A stretch of 13,793 nucleotides of DNA from Patescibacteria group bacterium (lineage in GTDB: Bacteria > Patescibacteriota > Minisyncoccia > Phycocordibacterales > EsbW-18). This document shows positions 1 to 4,832 of the stretch, piece after piece. The notes under the pieces are model-generated. The model had not been told where the DNA came from and did not search any database. It saw only the letters and a list, made by a program, of their open reading frames with translations. Each line of letters opens with the position of its first letter. The first letter of the stretch is position 1. Location: NCBI GenBank assembly GCA_030917725.1, contig JAUPUE010000001.1, positions 1 to 13,793 of the forward strand, in the 5' to 3' direction. The translations under genes were made by a program, and so were the position numbers.

Positions 1-276
1 TAAGTCAAGATATATATCAACTGCTTTTAATAATTCCTCATCATTAGAATTATTTTCTTTTTGCAGCCTTAATTTTAACAACATCAATTCCTTCTCTGTA
101 CGGCCTTGCCAAAATTGAAACGAATTATGGAAATTACTATTCAACATTTCTTTGTCTAATTTCGCAAGTTCGACAATAGAAGGTAAATCTTCATCTTTAA
201 AGTTTCTACTCTTTATGAAATCAAGTATTTCTTTATTTTCCAAAATATTACTTAAAGATTCGGGCGCTTTTTCCAT
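1..276 (-). CDS. Hypothetical protein, N-terminal part (cut by window edge)
   Basis: An open frame on the minus strand runs from an ATG at 276 without a stop to base 1, giving 92 residues. It begins MEKAPESLSNILENKEILDF and is acidic and hydrophilic, rich in Glu, Leu, Lys and Asn, with predicted helical character and no membrane segment. I do not recognise a family. The ATG lies 8 nt after a good extended -10 (TGATATATT at 293-285), so a nearly leaderless message is plausible; no Shine-Dalgarno site is visible. In-frame GTG at 294 and TTG at 300 are alternative starts but would lie inside the -10 element. Base composition is much more AT-rich than the genes beyond 2300, and it sits beside a recombinase, which suggests acquired DNA. 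That it is a real gene is inferred from frame length, composition and promoter position. Confidence 0.55.
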   Translation of the reverse strand, partial: MEKAPESLSNILENKEILDFIKSRNFKDEDLPSIVELAKLDKEMLNSNFHNSFQFWQGRTEKELMLLKLRLQKENNSNDEELLKAVDIYLDL

Positions 277-284
277 ACGAATTG

Positions 285-293
285 AATATATCA
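285..293 (-). promoter_or_regulatory. Extended -10 element for the left-edge gene
   Basis: Read on the minus strand this is TGATATATT, matching the TGnTATAAT extended -10 pattern. The expected +1 is about 278, two bases before the ATG at 276. No convincing -35 is seen. Confidence 0.4.
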
Positions 294-355
294 CAAACAA
301 AACCTTTTTTCTATTGAGTAGTAAAAATAAAAAAATATGGTATTGTTTCTATTGT

Positions 356-370
356 TACGGAGACGTGTCT
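356..370 (+). repeat. 15-bp direct repeat: detached copy of the tRNA-Ser(GCU) 5' end
   Basis: Bases 356-370 (TACGGAGACGTGTCT) are identical to 490-504, which hold the leader base triplet and first 12 nt of the tRNA-Ser(GCU) gene. The copies are in the same orientation, 134 bp apart. Similarity stops at once after the repeat, so this is a 5' fragment and not a second tRNA. A TATTGT hexamer at 350-355 lies just upstream of the fragment. The pattern fits a small duplication or an insertion of 371-489 into the tRNA 5' end. Confidence 0.6.
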
Positions 371-402
371 ATGCAAATCAAACTGCTTTGATTTTCATCC
401 AA

Positions 403-469
403 TTATTCGCATAGCGAATAAATGGCCGATGCCGAAAGGCAGGCCATAGGGAGTGTCCGAGGAGGACGC
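403..469. other. Run of three short hairpins upstream of tRNA-Ser(GCU)
   Basis: Three inverted repeats stand in a row. TTATTCGC (403-410) pairs with GCGAATAA (414-421) over a 3-nt loop. ATGGCC (422-427) pairs with GGCCAT (442-447), enclosing GCC-GAAA-GGC (431-440), a GNRA tetraloop hairpin. GTGTCC (453-458) pairs with GGACGC (464-469) with one G-U pair. No open frame of note covers this stretch on either strand. It could be a small structured RNA or debris of the insertion that split off the tRNA 5' copy. I do not recognise an RNA family; it is not tmRNA, SRP RNA or RNase P RNA by any motif I can see. Confidence 0.35.
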
Positions 470-492
470 GAAGACAAGTCTCCATGAAATAC

Positions 493-579
493 GGAGACGT
501 GTCTGAGCGGTTTAAGGTACCTCCTTGCTAAGGAGGCGGGCTGTTACAAGCCCCGCGAGTTCGAATCTCGCCGTCTCCG
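493..579 (+). tRNA. tRNA-Ser, anticodon GCU
   Basis: The acceptor strands GGAGACG (493-499) and CGTCTCC (572-578) pair fully, with G579 as the discriminator base expected for tRNA-Ser. The anticodon stem CCTCC/GGAGG (520-524/532-536) holds loop TTGCTAA with anticodon GCT at 527-529, reading AGC and AGU. The T arm is GCGAG-TTCGAAT-CTCGC (555-571), and a long variable arm lies between, typical of tRNA-Ser. The 3' CCA is not encoded. The 3' end is followed at once by the left arm of the 126-bp inverted repeat, and the recombinase frame from the other strand ends inside this gene at 544. Upstream, GTCTCC at 478-483 could pair with the tRNA 5' strand. Confidence 0.95.
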
Positions 580-2088
580 CAAATTTTCGAAAAGGGTTTC
601 GGAACCAAAAATATGGTCGGCGCGAAGCGCCGTCTGTTCTGAATTCCCCCCAAAAAATCCTAATTCTGCAAGGATTCGCCACGCTCCGCGTGGCTCAAAA
701 AGTACGGTTCGATCCTTAATTTGAAAGTTCGAACCGACTTTTTTGAATTCCCGAAAAAGTTTTTCGGGAATTCCCTCGTTTGCCAATTCCATATTGTTTA
801 TACTGGATTTTATGAATCTATCAGCAAGTTCGAACCGATTATGAGATTTTTTCTCAAAAGCTGATAATTTCTCTTTGAGAAGCTGTTTTTGGCACATCAA
901 CTTGTTTTTAGATTCTCGATATTCGTCTAACGAAAGTGCGTTTTCAAGATATGCGTTCATCAGCTTCTCAATCTTGGAATCTAAAAGAGAAATTTCATCT
1001 TTTGTTTTTTGAGAAAAAATCTCACTCGATTGGTTTTCTGATTGCCGATCTTTCTCATTTTCGGCAATCATCCAGTTTGCCCAATCGAGTGGCAAAGAAA
1101 CTTTTTGTAATTCCGTTCTAATTTGAGAAGTGATGATTTCTTCACGGACATATTTTTGCTCACAAGGATTTTTCCGTTTGGTGCAACGCAAATAATTATG
1201 ACCTTTTTGTGTTTCGGTAGTAATGAAGCAACCACATTCTCCGCAACGGAAAAATCCTCTGTAAATATATTCTTTCAAACCTTTTCCTTTCGGTTTAGAT
1301 TTTCTCATCATCACTTCTTGAACGGAATCAAAAAGTTTCTTTGTGATAATCGGTTCGTGCTTTCCCTCAAAAATCTCTCCGTTATATCTCATTAAACCTG
1401 TATAGATAGGATTTTTGAGGATTTGCTGATAGTTCGACACCGCAAGTTCCTTTCCGCTTTTTCGTTTCAATCCAAGTTCGTTAAATTTGTCGCGGAGTTG
1501 TCGCAAAGTGAAAGACCCAGACGAATATGCCTCAAATGTCTTTTTAATTAATTTGGCAATTTCAATATCAGGAACAATACCTTTGCCTTTTACATTTACA
1601 TACCCGAGCGGAGACATTTGAGGCCATATTCCGTCTTTCACTTTGTTGCGATGACCTCGTTTGATATTCTCCGACAAATTGTCCACATAATACTTGGATT
1701 GCGAAAAAGCGATTGAAAGCATAAATTTGCCTTGCGGTGTCGTATCACACCAGAAAGTTGGAAATTTTAGCTCGGCAATTTTTCCCGTATCGAGCAAATA
1801 GATAATTTTTCCACCGTCAACACTATTTCTCGCCAATCTATCGGGATGCCACGCTAAAATTCCATTTGCCTCATTTGCTTCGATACGGAGAAGCATTTCA
1901 TTAAATACTGGCCGACCCGGAGCTTTGGCGGTTTGTTTTTCTACAAAAATATCAATTACATCAATATCTTCTTTTATTGCCAATAGTTTCAATTCGGCCA
2001 GTTGATCCGAAATGCTTCTAACTTGCCGATCCTCGGTATCGGTTGATTTGCGAGTATAGATAAAAAATTTTCTGGTGTGATTATTCAT
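544..2088 (-). CDS. Large serine recombinase with zinc ribbon (integrase-like), 3' end overrunning tRNA-Ser
   Basis: A site-specific DNA recombinase of the large serine family, which cuts and rejoins att sites through a phosphoserine link. The N-terminal resolvase domain (about 1-150) has the nucleophile in YTRKS (Ser15) and the DRLAR motif at 83-87. A Recombinase domain follows (about 160-265), then a zinc ribbon with C282, C285, C302 and C309, then a coiled coil (about 360-430). The start ATG at 2088 fits the usual short lead before the catalytic motif. A TACAAT hexamer sits 3 nt before it. The C-terminus is odd: from E465 the frame lies in the inverted repeat, and the last residues, RRRDSNSRGL, are antisense to tRNA-Ser(GCU). 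The other repeat arm has TAA where this one has TTA (codon 476), so the ancestral protein probably had 475 residues. AT-rich base use marks it as acquired. The family is certain; activity is not. Confidence 0.9.
   Translation of the reverse strand: MNNHTRKFFIYTRKSTDTEDRQVRSISDQLAELKLLAIKEDIDVIDIFVEKQTAKAPGRPVFNEMLLRIEANEANGILAWHPDRLARNSVDGGKIIYLLDTGKIAELKFPTFWCDTTPQGKFMLSIAFSQSKYYVDNLSENIKRGHRNKVKDGIWPQMSPLGYVNVKGKGIVPDIEIAKLIKKTFEAYSSGSFTLRQLRDKFNELGLKRKSGKELAVSNYQQILKNPIYTGLMRYNGEIFEGKHEPIITKKLFDSVQEVMMRKSKPKGKGLKEYIYRGFFRCGECGCFITTETQKGHNYLRCTKRKNPCEQKYVREEIITSQIRTELQKVSLPLDWANWMIAENEKDRQSENQSSEIFSQKTKDEISLLDSKIEKLMNAYLENALSLDEYRESKNKLMCQKQLLKEKLSAFEKKSHNRFELADRFIKSSINNMELANEGIPEKLFREFKKVGSNFQIKDRTVLFEPRGAWRILAELGFFGGNSEQTALRADHIFGSETLFENLRRRRDSNSRGL
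571..696 (+). repeat. Left arm of 126-bp inverted repeat
   Basis: Bases 571-696 match the reverse complement of 2110-2235 with only two mismatches. The arm starts in the last base of the tRNA-Ser(GCU) T stem, covers its 3' acceptor strand, then about 80 bp of spacer with a CGGCGC-GAA-GCGCCG hairpin (618-632), and finally the recombinase 3' coding end with a CCACGC-TCC-GCGTGG hairpin near 680-694. Both mismatches are T/A changes in the recombinase 3' region; one decides whether codon 476 is a stop. Confidence 0.93.
745..773. repeat. 13-bp perfect hairpin inside the recombinase gene
   Basis: GAATTCCCGAAAA (745-757) is the exact reverse complement of TTTTCGGGAATTC (761-773) with a 3-nt loop. 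It encodes part of a GIPEKLFREF stretch of the recombinase. Its outer edge at 773 is exactly where similarity to the relict copy at 2097-2110 stops, so the hairpin marks one end of a 77-bp deletion in that copy. Confidence 0.8.
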
Positions 2089-2096
2089 AAAATTGT

Positions 2097-2145
2097 ATTG
2101 GCAAACGAGGAGCCACGCGGAGCGTGGCGAATCCTTGCAGAATAA
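2097..2145 (+). pseudogene. Relict 3' end of a second recombinase gene
   Basis: On the plus strand, 2097-2110 (ATTGGCAAACGAGG) matches the recombinase coding strand at 787-774. It then jumps directly to the sequence matching 696 onward, lacking the 77 bp equivalent to 697-773. The following codons read EPRGAWRILAE and then TAA at 2143-2145. The deletion is not a multiple of three, so this is dead coding sequence. It points toward tRNA-Ser(GGA) just as the live gene points toward tRNA-Ser(GCU). It probably remains from an earlier element at this tRNA, or from duplication of the att region. The short upstream match (14 bp) is the weaker part of the argument. Confidence 0.6.
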
Positions 2146-2235
2146 GGATATTTTGGGGGGAATTCAGAACAGACGGCGCTTCGCGCCGACCATATTTTTG
2201 GTTCCGAAACCCTTTTCGAAAATTTGCGGAGACGG
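2110..2235 (-). repeat. Right arm of 126-bp inverted repeat
   Basis: This arm is the reverse complement of 571-696 with two mismatches. It begins in the 3' acceptor strand of tRNA-Ser(GGA) and ends 22 bp before the recombinase start codon, so the recombinase promoter region abuts it. The inverted arrangement means that homologous recombination between arms would flip the recombinase gene, not excise it. Confidence 0.93.
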
Positions 2236-2311
2236 AGGGATTCGAACCCTCGGTGGTGTGACCCACACACGCTTTCCAAGCGTGCGCACTAGACCGCTAT
2301 GCGACGTCTCC
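2227..2311 (-). tRNA. tRNA-Ser, anticodon GGA
   Basis: On the minus strand the gene starts GGAGACG (2311-2305), which pairs with CGTCTCC (2234-2228); G at 2227 is the discriminator. The anticodon loop TTGGAAA gives GGA at 2277-2275, reading UCC and UCU. The T arm is GAGGG-TTCGAAT-CCCTC, and a long variable arm marks it as tRNA-Ser. CCA is not encoded. Positions A36-A37-A38 make it a predicted substrate of the MiaA encoded nearby. Its 5' end overlaps the last 15 bp of the GIY-YIG gene on the same strand, so the two may be co-transcribed and separated by RNase P. Confidence 0.95.
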
Positions 2312-2548
2312 AATTTTTAAGAGCTTTTTGAATGCTTCGCCACCTTTATAAGATTTGATCTGGCGCTCTCGGGACCAGGCCGATTTCTTATCAGGATGTT
2401 CCTCAGAATAGACTATCTTCCAAGGTCGGTATAGACGGGTCGATTTGTTCGCTCCGCCGTTGTGATGTTTTAGCCGATTCTGAAGATTCTCGGTGCTGCC
2501 GATATAGTGCTTACCGATTTTGTTTTTCAGAATGTATACAAAATACAT
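2297..2548 (-). CDS. Small GIY-YIG domain nuclease-like protein
   Basis: An 83-residue stand-alone GIY-YIG domain of the YhbQ/UPF0213 type. The N-terminus MYFVYILKN carries the first motif (Y5), HYIGST (14-19) the second, followed by the conserved R25 in LQNRLKHH and the metal-binding E61 in SRERQIK, and the usual ending YKGGEAFKKLL. All expected catalytic positions are therefore present. Length is normal for the family. Proteins of this class are small nucleases of poorly known role. The last codons lie within the 5' end of tRNA-Ser(GGA), so RNase P cleavage of a shared transcript would remove the stop codon from the message. Upstream lies a folded region and then miaA on the same strand. 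No Shine-Dalgarno site precedes the ATG. Confidence 0.9.
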   Translation of the reverse strand: MYFVYILKNKIGKHYIGSTENLQNRLKHHNGGANKSTRLYRPWKIVYSEEHPDKKSAWSRERQIKSYKGGEAFKKLLKIGDVA

Positions 2549-2561
2549 ATCTGGGGACTAG

Positions 2562-2635
2562 ACCACCCCCGCCTCCGGCGGGGCCCCGCCAAAGGCGGTG
2601 GTATGCGAACCCTCCGTGCGGATTGTTTATACCAC
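2562..2635 (-). other. Folded intergenic element between miaA and the GIY-YIG gene
   Basis: Within 75 bp there are several inverted repeats: CCCCGCC-TCC-GGCGGGG (2567-2583), CCGCC-AAA-GGCGG (2586-2598), and GTGGTAT (2598-2604) with ATACCAC (2629-2635). The same GTGGT at 2598-2602 can instead pair with ACCAC at 2562-2566, closing a three-way junction around the two GC hairpins. The two pairings exclude each other. On the minus strand it starts 6 nt after the miaA stop codon. It could be a miaA terminator (no clear U tract), an RNA switch for the GIY-YIG gene, or a dispersed palindromic repeat. Confidence 0.45.
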
Positions 2636-2640
2636 GAACT

Positions 2641-3537
2641 CTAGGCTTTGAGGAACTTTTGCGCCATGCTCATGATCTTTTTCTCTTCCGTGGGCGCGAA
2701 CCATGCGATGTCTTTGTTGCGTTTGAACCATGTCATCTGACGTTTTGCGTATTTGATGATTTCTCGTTCGAGCGATTCCACCATTTCTTTTTTTGAGATG
2801 AGGCCGCGAAGATATCGGGATACGAAACGATACTCCAACCCAAGCTCGTCGAGACGTTTCCATGAGAGGCCGCTTGTGCGGAGTGCCTGTACTTCACGTG
2901 TCATTCCTTGTTTCAGGCGTTTCTCAAGACGGGTGTGGATTCTTGTACGCAGTTTCTCAGGCGGAACCGTGAGGCCGATGAAGAGTGTGTCGTAGAGAGG
3001 TGTTGATTGTGCTAGGGAAGGGACGTTTCCCAAAGCGTCAACGATTTCTAGTGCGCGGATGAGTCGGCGCGTGTTGTGCGGGTCGATGAGTGCCGCGCGC
3101 TTCGGGTCTTTCTTTTTTAAAAGCGCAAAAAGAGCCGATGCTGGCATCTTCTCGAGTTTCTTACGAAGGGTAATATTCGGTTTTACCTCAGGGAAAATCG
3201 TTCCACATACGATCGTGTCGATATAGAGGCCTGTACCGCCCACAACGATCGGCAGTTTGTTTTTGGTGATGATCGACTTCACCGCGCGCAGTGCCTCTTT
3301 TCCATATCGAGAAGCGGCATAGCGGACGCGCGGGCTTGCCACATCGAGCATGTGGTGGGGGATGCCTTTCATTTCACGCTTGGTGATTTTGCCCGAACCT
3401 ATGTCGAAGCCTTTGTATACTTGGCGTGAGTCAGCAGAAATCACCTCGCCATTGAAGCGCTGTGCCAGTGCCACACCAAGGTCGCTCTTGCCTGTGGCGG
3501 TGGGGCCAAGGACGACAATCAATTTAGAAGACTTCAT
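2641..3537 (-). CDS. miaA: tRNA dimethylallyltransferase MiaA
   Basis: Transfers a dimethylallyl group to the N6 of A37 in tRNAs that read codons starting with U, which stabilises codon pairing. The 298-residue protein has the P-loop GPTATGKS (11-18), SADSRQVYKGFDIGSGK (34-50) with the family's key Asp36, GGTGLYID (100-107), the NTRRLIRALE helix (155-164), and the C-terminal RQMTWFKRN segment (266-274). Length is normal. The ATG at 3537 lies 6 nt after a predicted +1 (promoter TTGATT-17-TATCGT) and behind a weak AGGA. It is divergent from tRNA-Leu(CAA), and both that tRNA and tRNA-Ser(GGA) have the A36-A37-A38 signature that MiaA recognises. Identification is secure. Confidence 0.97.
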   Translation of the reverse strand: MKSSKLIVVLGPTATGKSDLGVALAQRFNGEVISADSRQVYKGFDIGSGKITKREMKGIPHHMLDVASPRVRYAASRYGKEALRAVKSIITKNKLPIVVGGTGLYIDTIVCGTIFPEVKPNITLRKKLEKMPASALFALLKKKDPKRAALIDPHNTRRLIRALEIVDALGNVPSLAQSTPLYDTLFIGLTVPPEKLRTRIHTRLEKRLKQGMTREVQALRTSGLSWKRLDELGLEYRFVSRYLRGLISKKEMVESLEREIIKYAKRQMTWFKRNKDIAWFAPTEEKKIMSMAQKFLKA

Positions 3538-3549
3538 AGGACGTCCTGG

Positions 3550-3578
3550 ACGATACGTTGAGAATGGATAAAAATCAA
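3550..3578 (-). promoter_or_regulatory. miaA promoter
   Basis: On the minus strand TTGATT (3578-3573) and TATCGT (3555-3550) are separated by 17 bp. The expected +1 is near 3543, 6 nt before the miaA ATG. A perfect 10-bp palindrome, AGGACGTCCT (3538-3547), covers the start point and might be an operator. The -35 lies within 6 bp of the divergent tRNA-Leu -10. Confidence 0.5.
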
Positions 3579-3583
3579 ATCTC

Positions 3584-3592
3584 TGTTAAAAT
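3584..3592 (+). promoter_or_regulatory. Extended -10 of tRNA-Leu
   Basis: TGTTAAAAT fits TGnTATAAT. The predicted +1 at about 3599 is only two bases before the mature tRNA 5' end at 3601. Confidence 0.55.
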
Positions 3593-3600
3593 CGCCCCAT

Positions 3601-3684
3601 GCCGGGGTGGCGGAATGGTATACGCGCACGACTCAAAATCGTGTCTCGCAAGGGATGAGGGTTCGAGTCCCTCCCCCGGCACCA
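3601..3684 (+). tRNA. tRNA-Leu, anticodon CAA
   Basis: Acceptor strands GCCGGGG (3601-3607) and CCCCGGC (3674-3680) pair fully; A3681 is the discriminator and CCA (3682-3684) is encoded, unlike in the two tRNA-Ser genes here. The anticodon stem CACGA/TCGTG (3627-3631/3639-3643) holds loop CTCAAAA with CAA at 3634-3636, reading UUG. The T arm is GAGGG-TTCGAGT-CCCTC (3657-3673), and the variable arm is long, as in tRNA-Leu. A37 flanked by A36 and A38 makes it a predicted MiaA substrate. It has its own promoter and a strong terminator. Confidence 0.96.
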
Positions 3685-3694
3685 TCAACAATCA

Positions 3695-3723
3695 GGTTCG
3701 TTGCGAAAGCATCGAGCCTTTTT
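3695..3723 (+). terminator. Rho-independent terminator of tRNA-Leu
   Basis: GGTTCGTTGC (3695-3704) pairs with GCATCGAGCC (3709-3718) over a GAAA tetraloop, with one mismatch and one G-U pair, followed by five T residues. It ends the tRNA-Leu unit and directly abuts the parB -10 element at 3727. Confidence 0.85.
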
Positions 3724-3726
3724 GTT

Positions 3727-3735
3727 TGTTAGAAT
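3727..3735 (+). promoter_or_regulatory. Extended -10 of parB, leaderless start
   Basis: TGTTAGAAT fits the extended -10 pattern. The hexamer ends at 3735, so +1 is expected at 3742, the A of the parB ATG. The -35 position falls in the tRNA-Leu terminator stem and has no TTGACA-like hexamer. Confidence 0.55.
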
Positions 3736-3741
3736 AGTGGC

Positions 3742-4707
3742 ATGTCATTCCACGGAGATTCCATTTTCTGGGTTGAGGTCGAAAAGATCGTACCGAACCC
3801 GTTTCAACCTCGTCGCGAGTTTGATCAAGCAAAGCTCAAAGACCTTTCGGATTCAATCCGTCAGTACGGCGTACTCCAGCCACTCGTCGTGACACAGCGC
3901 GAGACGCCTCGCGAGAGCGGTGGTATGTCGGTCCAATACGAGCTCATTGCCGGAGAGCGTCGTTTGCGCGCATCTAAGCTCGCTGGTTTGGCACAAGTGC
4001 CGGTCATCATCCGCGATGGCGCGCAGAGCGATCAGATGAAGCTCGAGATTGCCATCATCGAGAACCTCCAGCGCGAAGATATCAACGCGGTCGAACGCGC
4101 ACGCGCATTCAAGCAACTTGCTGAGAACTTCAAGCTTTCACACGGACAGATTGCCGCCAAGGTGGGGAAGAGTCGCGAATATGTCTCGAACACCATCCGC
4201 CTCTTGCTCCTTCCTGAGGACATGCTCACCGCGCTCGGCGAGGGCAAGATTAGCGAAGGTCACACACGCCCACTCCTCATGCTCTCTGATCGTCCCGAAG
4301 AACAAAGCGTTTTGTTTAGAGAGATTTTGCTCAAAAAGATTACGGTCCGTGACGCCGAGCAAATCTCACGCCGTATCGCCACCGACCGCGTTCGCAAGAA
4401 GGAACGCATGTACGACCCCGACATCGTCGCACTCGAAGAATCGGTCTCTGAGCGTCTCGGTACGCGCGTACGTGTTGAACCAACTGGTTTGGGTGGACGC
4501 ATCCTCATCGACTACTTCTCTCCCGAAGATATCCGCAAAATCCTCACCCTTCTCGAAGGACGTGAGAATCCTCTCATCGCGGAAACCGCAGATCTCGCTG
4601 CAGATGTCGCATCAGGAGAAATCCCGATGCCAACTGAACCTATTCCTGAAGTCAAAAAAGAAAGCGGCGAGGATGATTTGTACGCGGTCAGCAATTTCTC
4701 TTTATAA
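3742..4707 (+). CDS. parB: ParB/Spo0J-family chromosome partition protein
   Basis: A DNA-binding CTPase-type partition protein that loads at parS sites and helps segregate the chromosome. The 321-residue product has the ParB N-terminal motif NPFQPRREF (19-27), the CTP-binding box with GERRLRA (71-77), the ENLQRED box (107-113), and a helix-turn-helix at about 132-155 (LSHGQIAAKVGKSREYVSNT). A dimerisation region follows, ending in an acidic tail near 300-321. Length fits a compact ParB. No parA is in the window and I found no good parS site. The ATG at 3742 coincides with the predicted +1, and no Shine-Dalgarno site is present, so the message is probably leaderless. It converges on rel, with a folded element between. 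Assignment as chromosomal ParB and not a Noc-type paralogue is inferred. Confidence 0.93.
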   Translation: MSFHGDSIFWVEVEKIVPNPFQPRREFDQAKLKDLSDSIRQYGVLQPLVVTQRETPRESGGMSVQYELIAGERRLRASKLAGLAQVPVIIRDGAQSDQMKLEIAIIENLQREDINAVERARAFKQLAENFKLSHGQIAAKVGKSREYVSNTIRLLLLPEDMLTALGEGKISEGHTRPLLMLSDRPEEQSVLFREILLKKITVRDAEQISRRIATDRVRKKERMYDPDIVALEESVSERLGTRVRVEPTGLGGRILIDYFSPEDIRKILTLLEGRENPLIAETADLAADVASGEIPMPTEPIPEVKKESGEDDLYAVSNFSL

Positions 4708-4728
4708 TTTCCTCAATAGGCGCAGCGA

Positions 4729-4820
4729 CCTACTCCTCCAGGGAGGCTCCGCAGGCCGACGGGCCGAGGACCTGAGCATTTTCTCACCAGAGAAAATGTG
4801 TACTCCCTGGAGGATGTAGG
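4729..4820. other. Large branched inverted repeat between parB and rel
   Basis: An outer stem pairs 4734-4745 with 4803-4814 (12 bp perfect) and extends 5 bp (4729-4733 with 4816-4820) across a single bulged T. Inside are two arms: GCTC (4746-4749) with GAGC (4774-4777) around GGCC-GACG-GGCC (4754-4765), and CATTTTCTC-ACCA-GAGAAAATG (4777-4798). The arms share base 4777, so one pair must give way. A TATAAT at 4703-4708, overlapping the parB stop, is placed to start transcription about 14 nt before the structure; a TTGTAC lies 19 bp further up. It could be a bidirectional terminator, a small RNA or a palindromic repeat. Confidence 0.55.
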
Positions 4821-4832
4821 GAGCGGAGCCTT

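Noticed and set aside
152..391. Plus-strand 79-codon frame at the left end
   Set aside because: It is the shadow of the minus-strand partial gene, rich in Ser, Phe and Lys, and ends in the tRNA fragment region.
525..719. Plus-strand frame of 64 codons across tRNA-Ser(GCU) and the repeat
   Set aside because: It starts inside the tRNA and its mirror exists at the other arm; it reflects the repeat, not a protein.
2093..2320. Plus-strand frame of 75 codons reading GDGGIRTLGG
   Set aside because: It is the antisense translation of tRNA-Ser(GGA) and the repeat arm, a common annotation artefact.
2893..2900. TTCACGTG as a possible parS core
   Set aside because: Only the central 8 bp match the 16-bp parS consensus TGTTTCACGTGAAACA; the flanks do not, and it lies in miaA coding sequence.
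4049..4819. 256-codon plus-strand frame overlapping parB
   Set aside because: It is a Ser/Arg-rich shadow in another phase of the parB gene, which has all ParB motifs; it also runs into the hairpin region.
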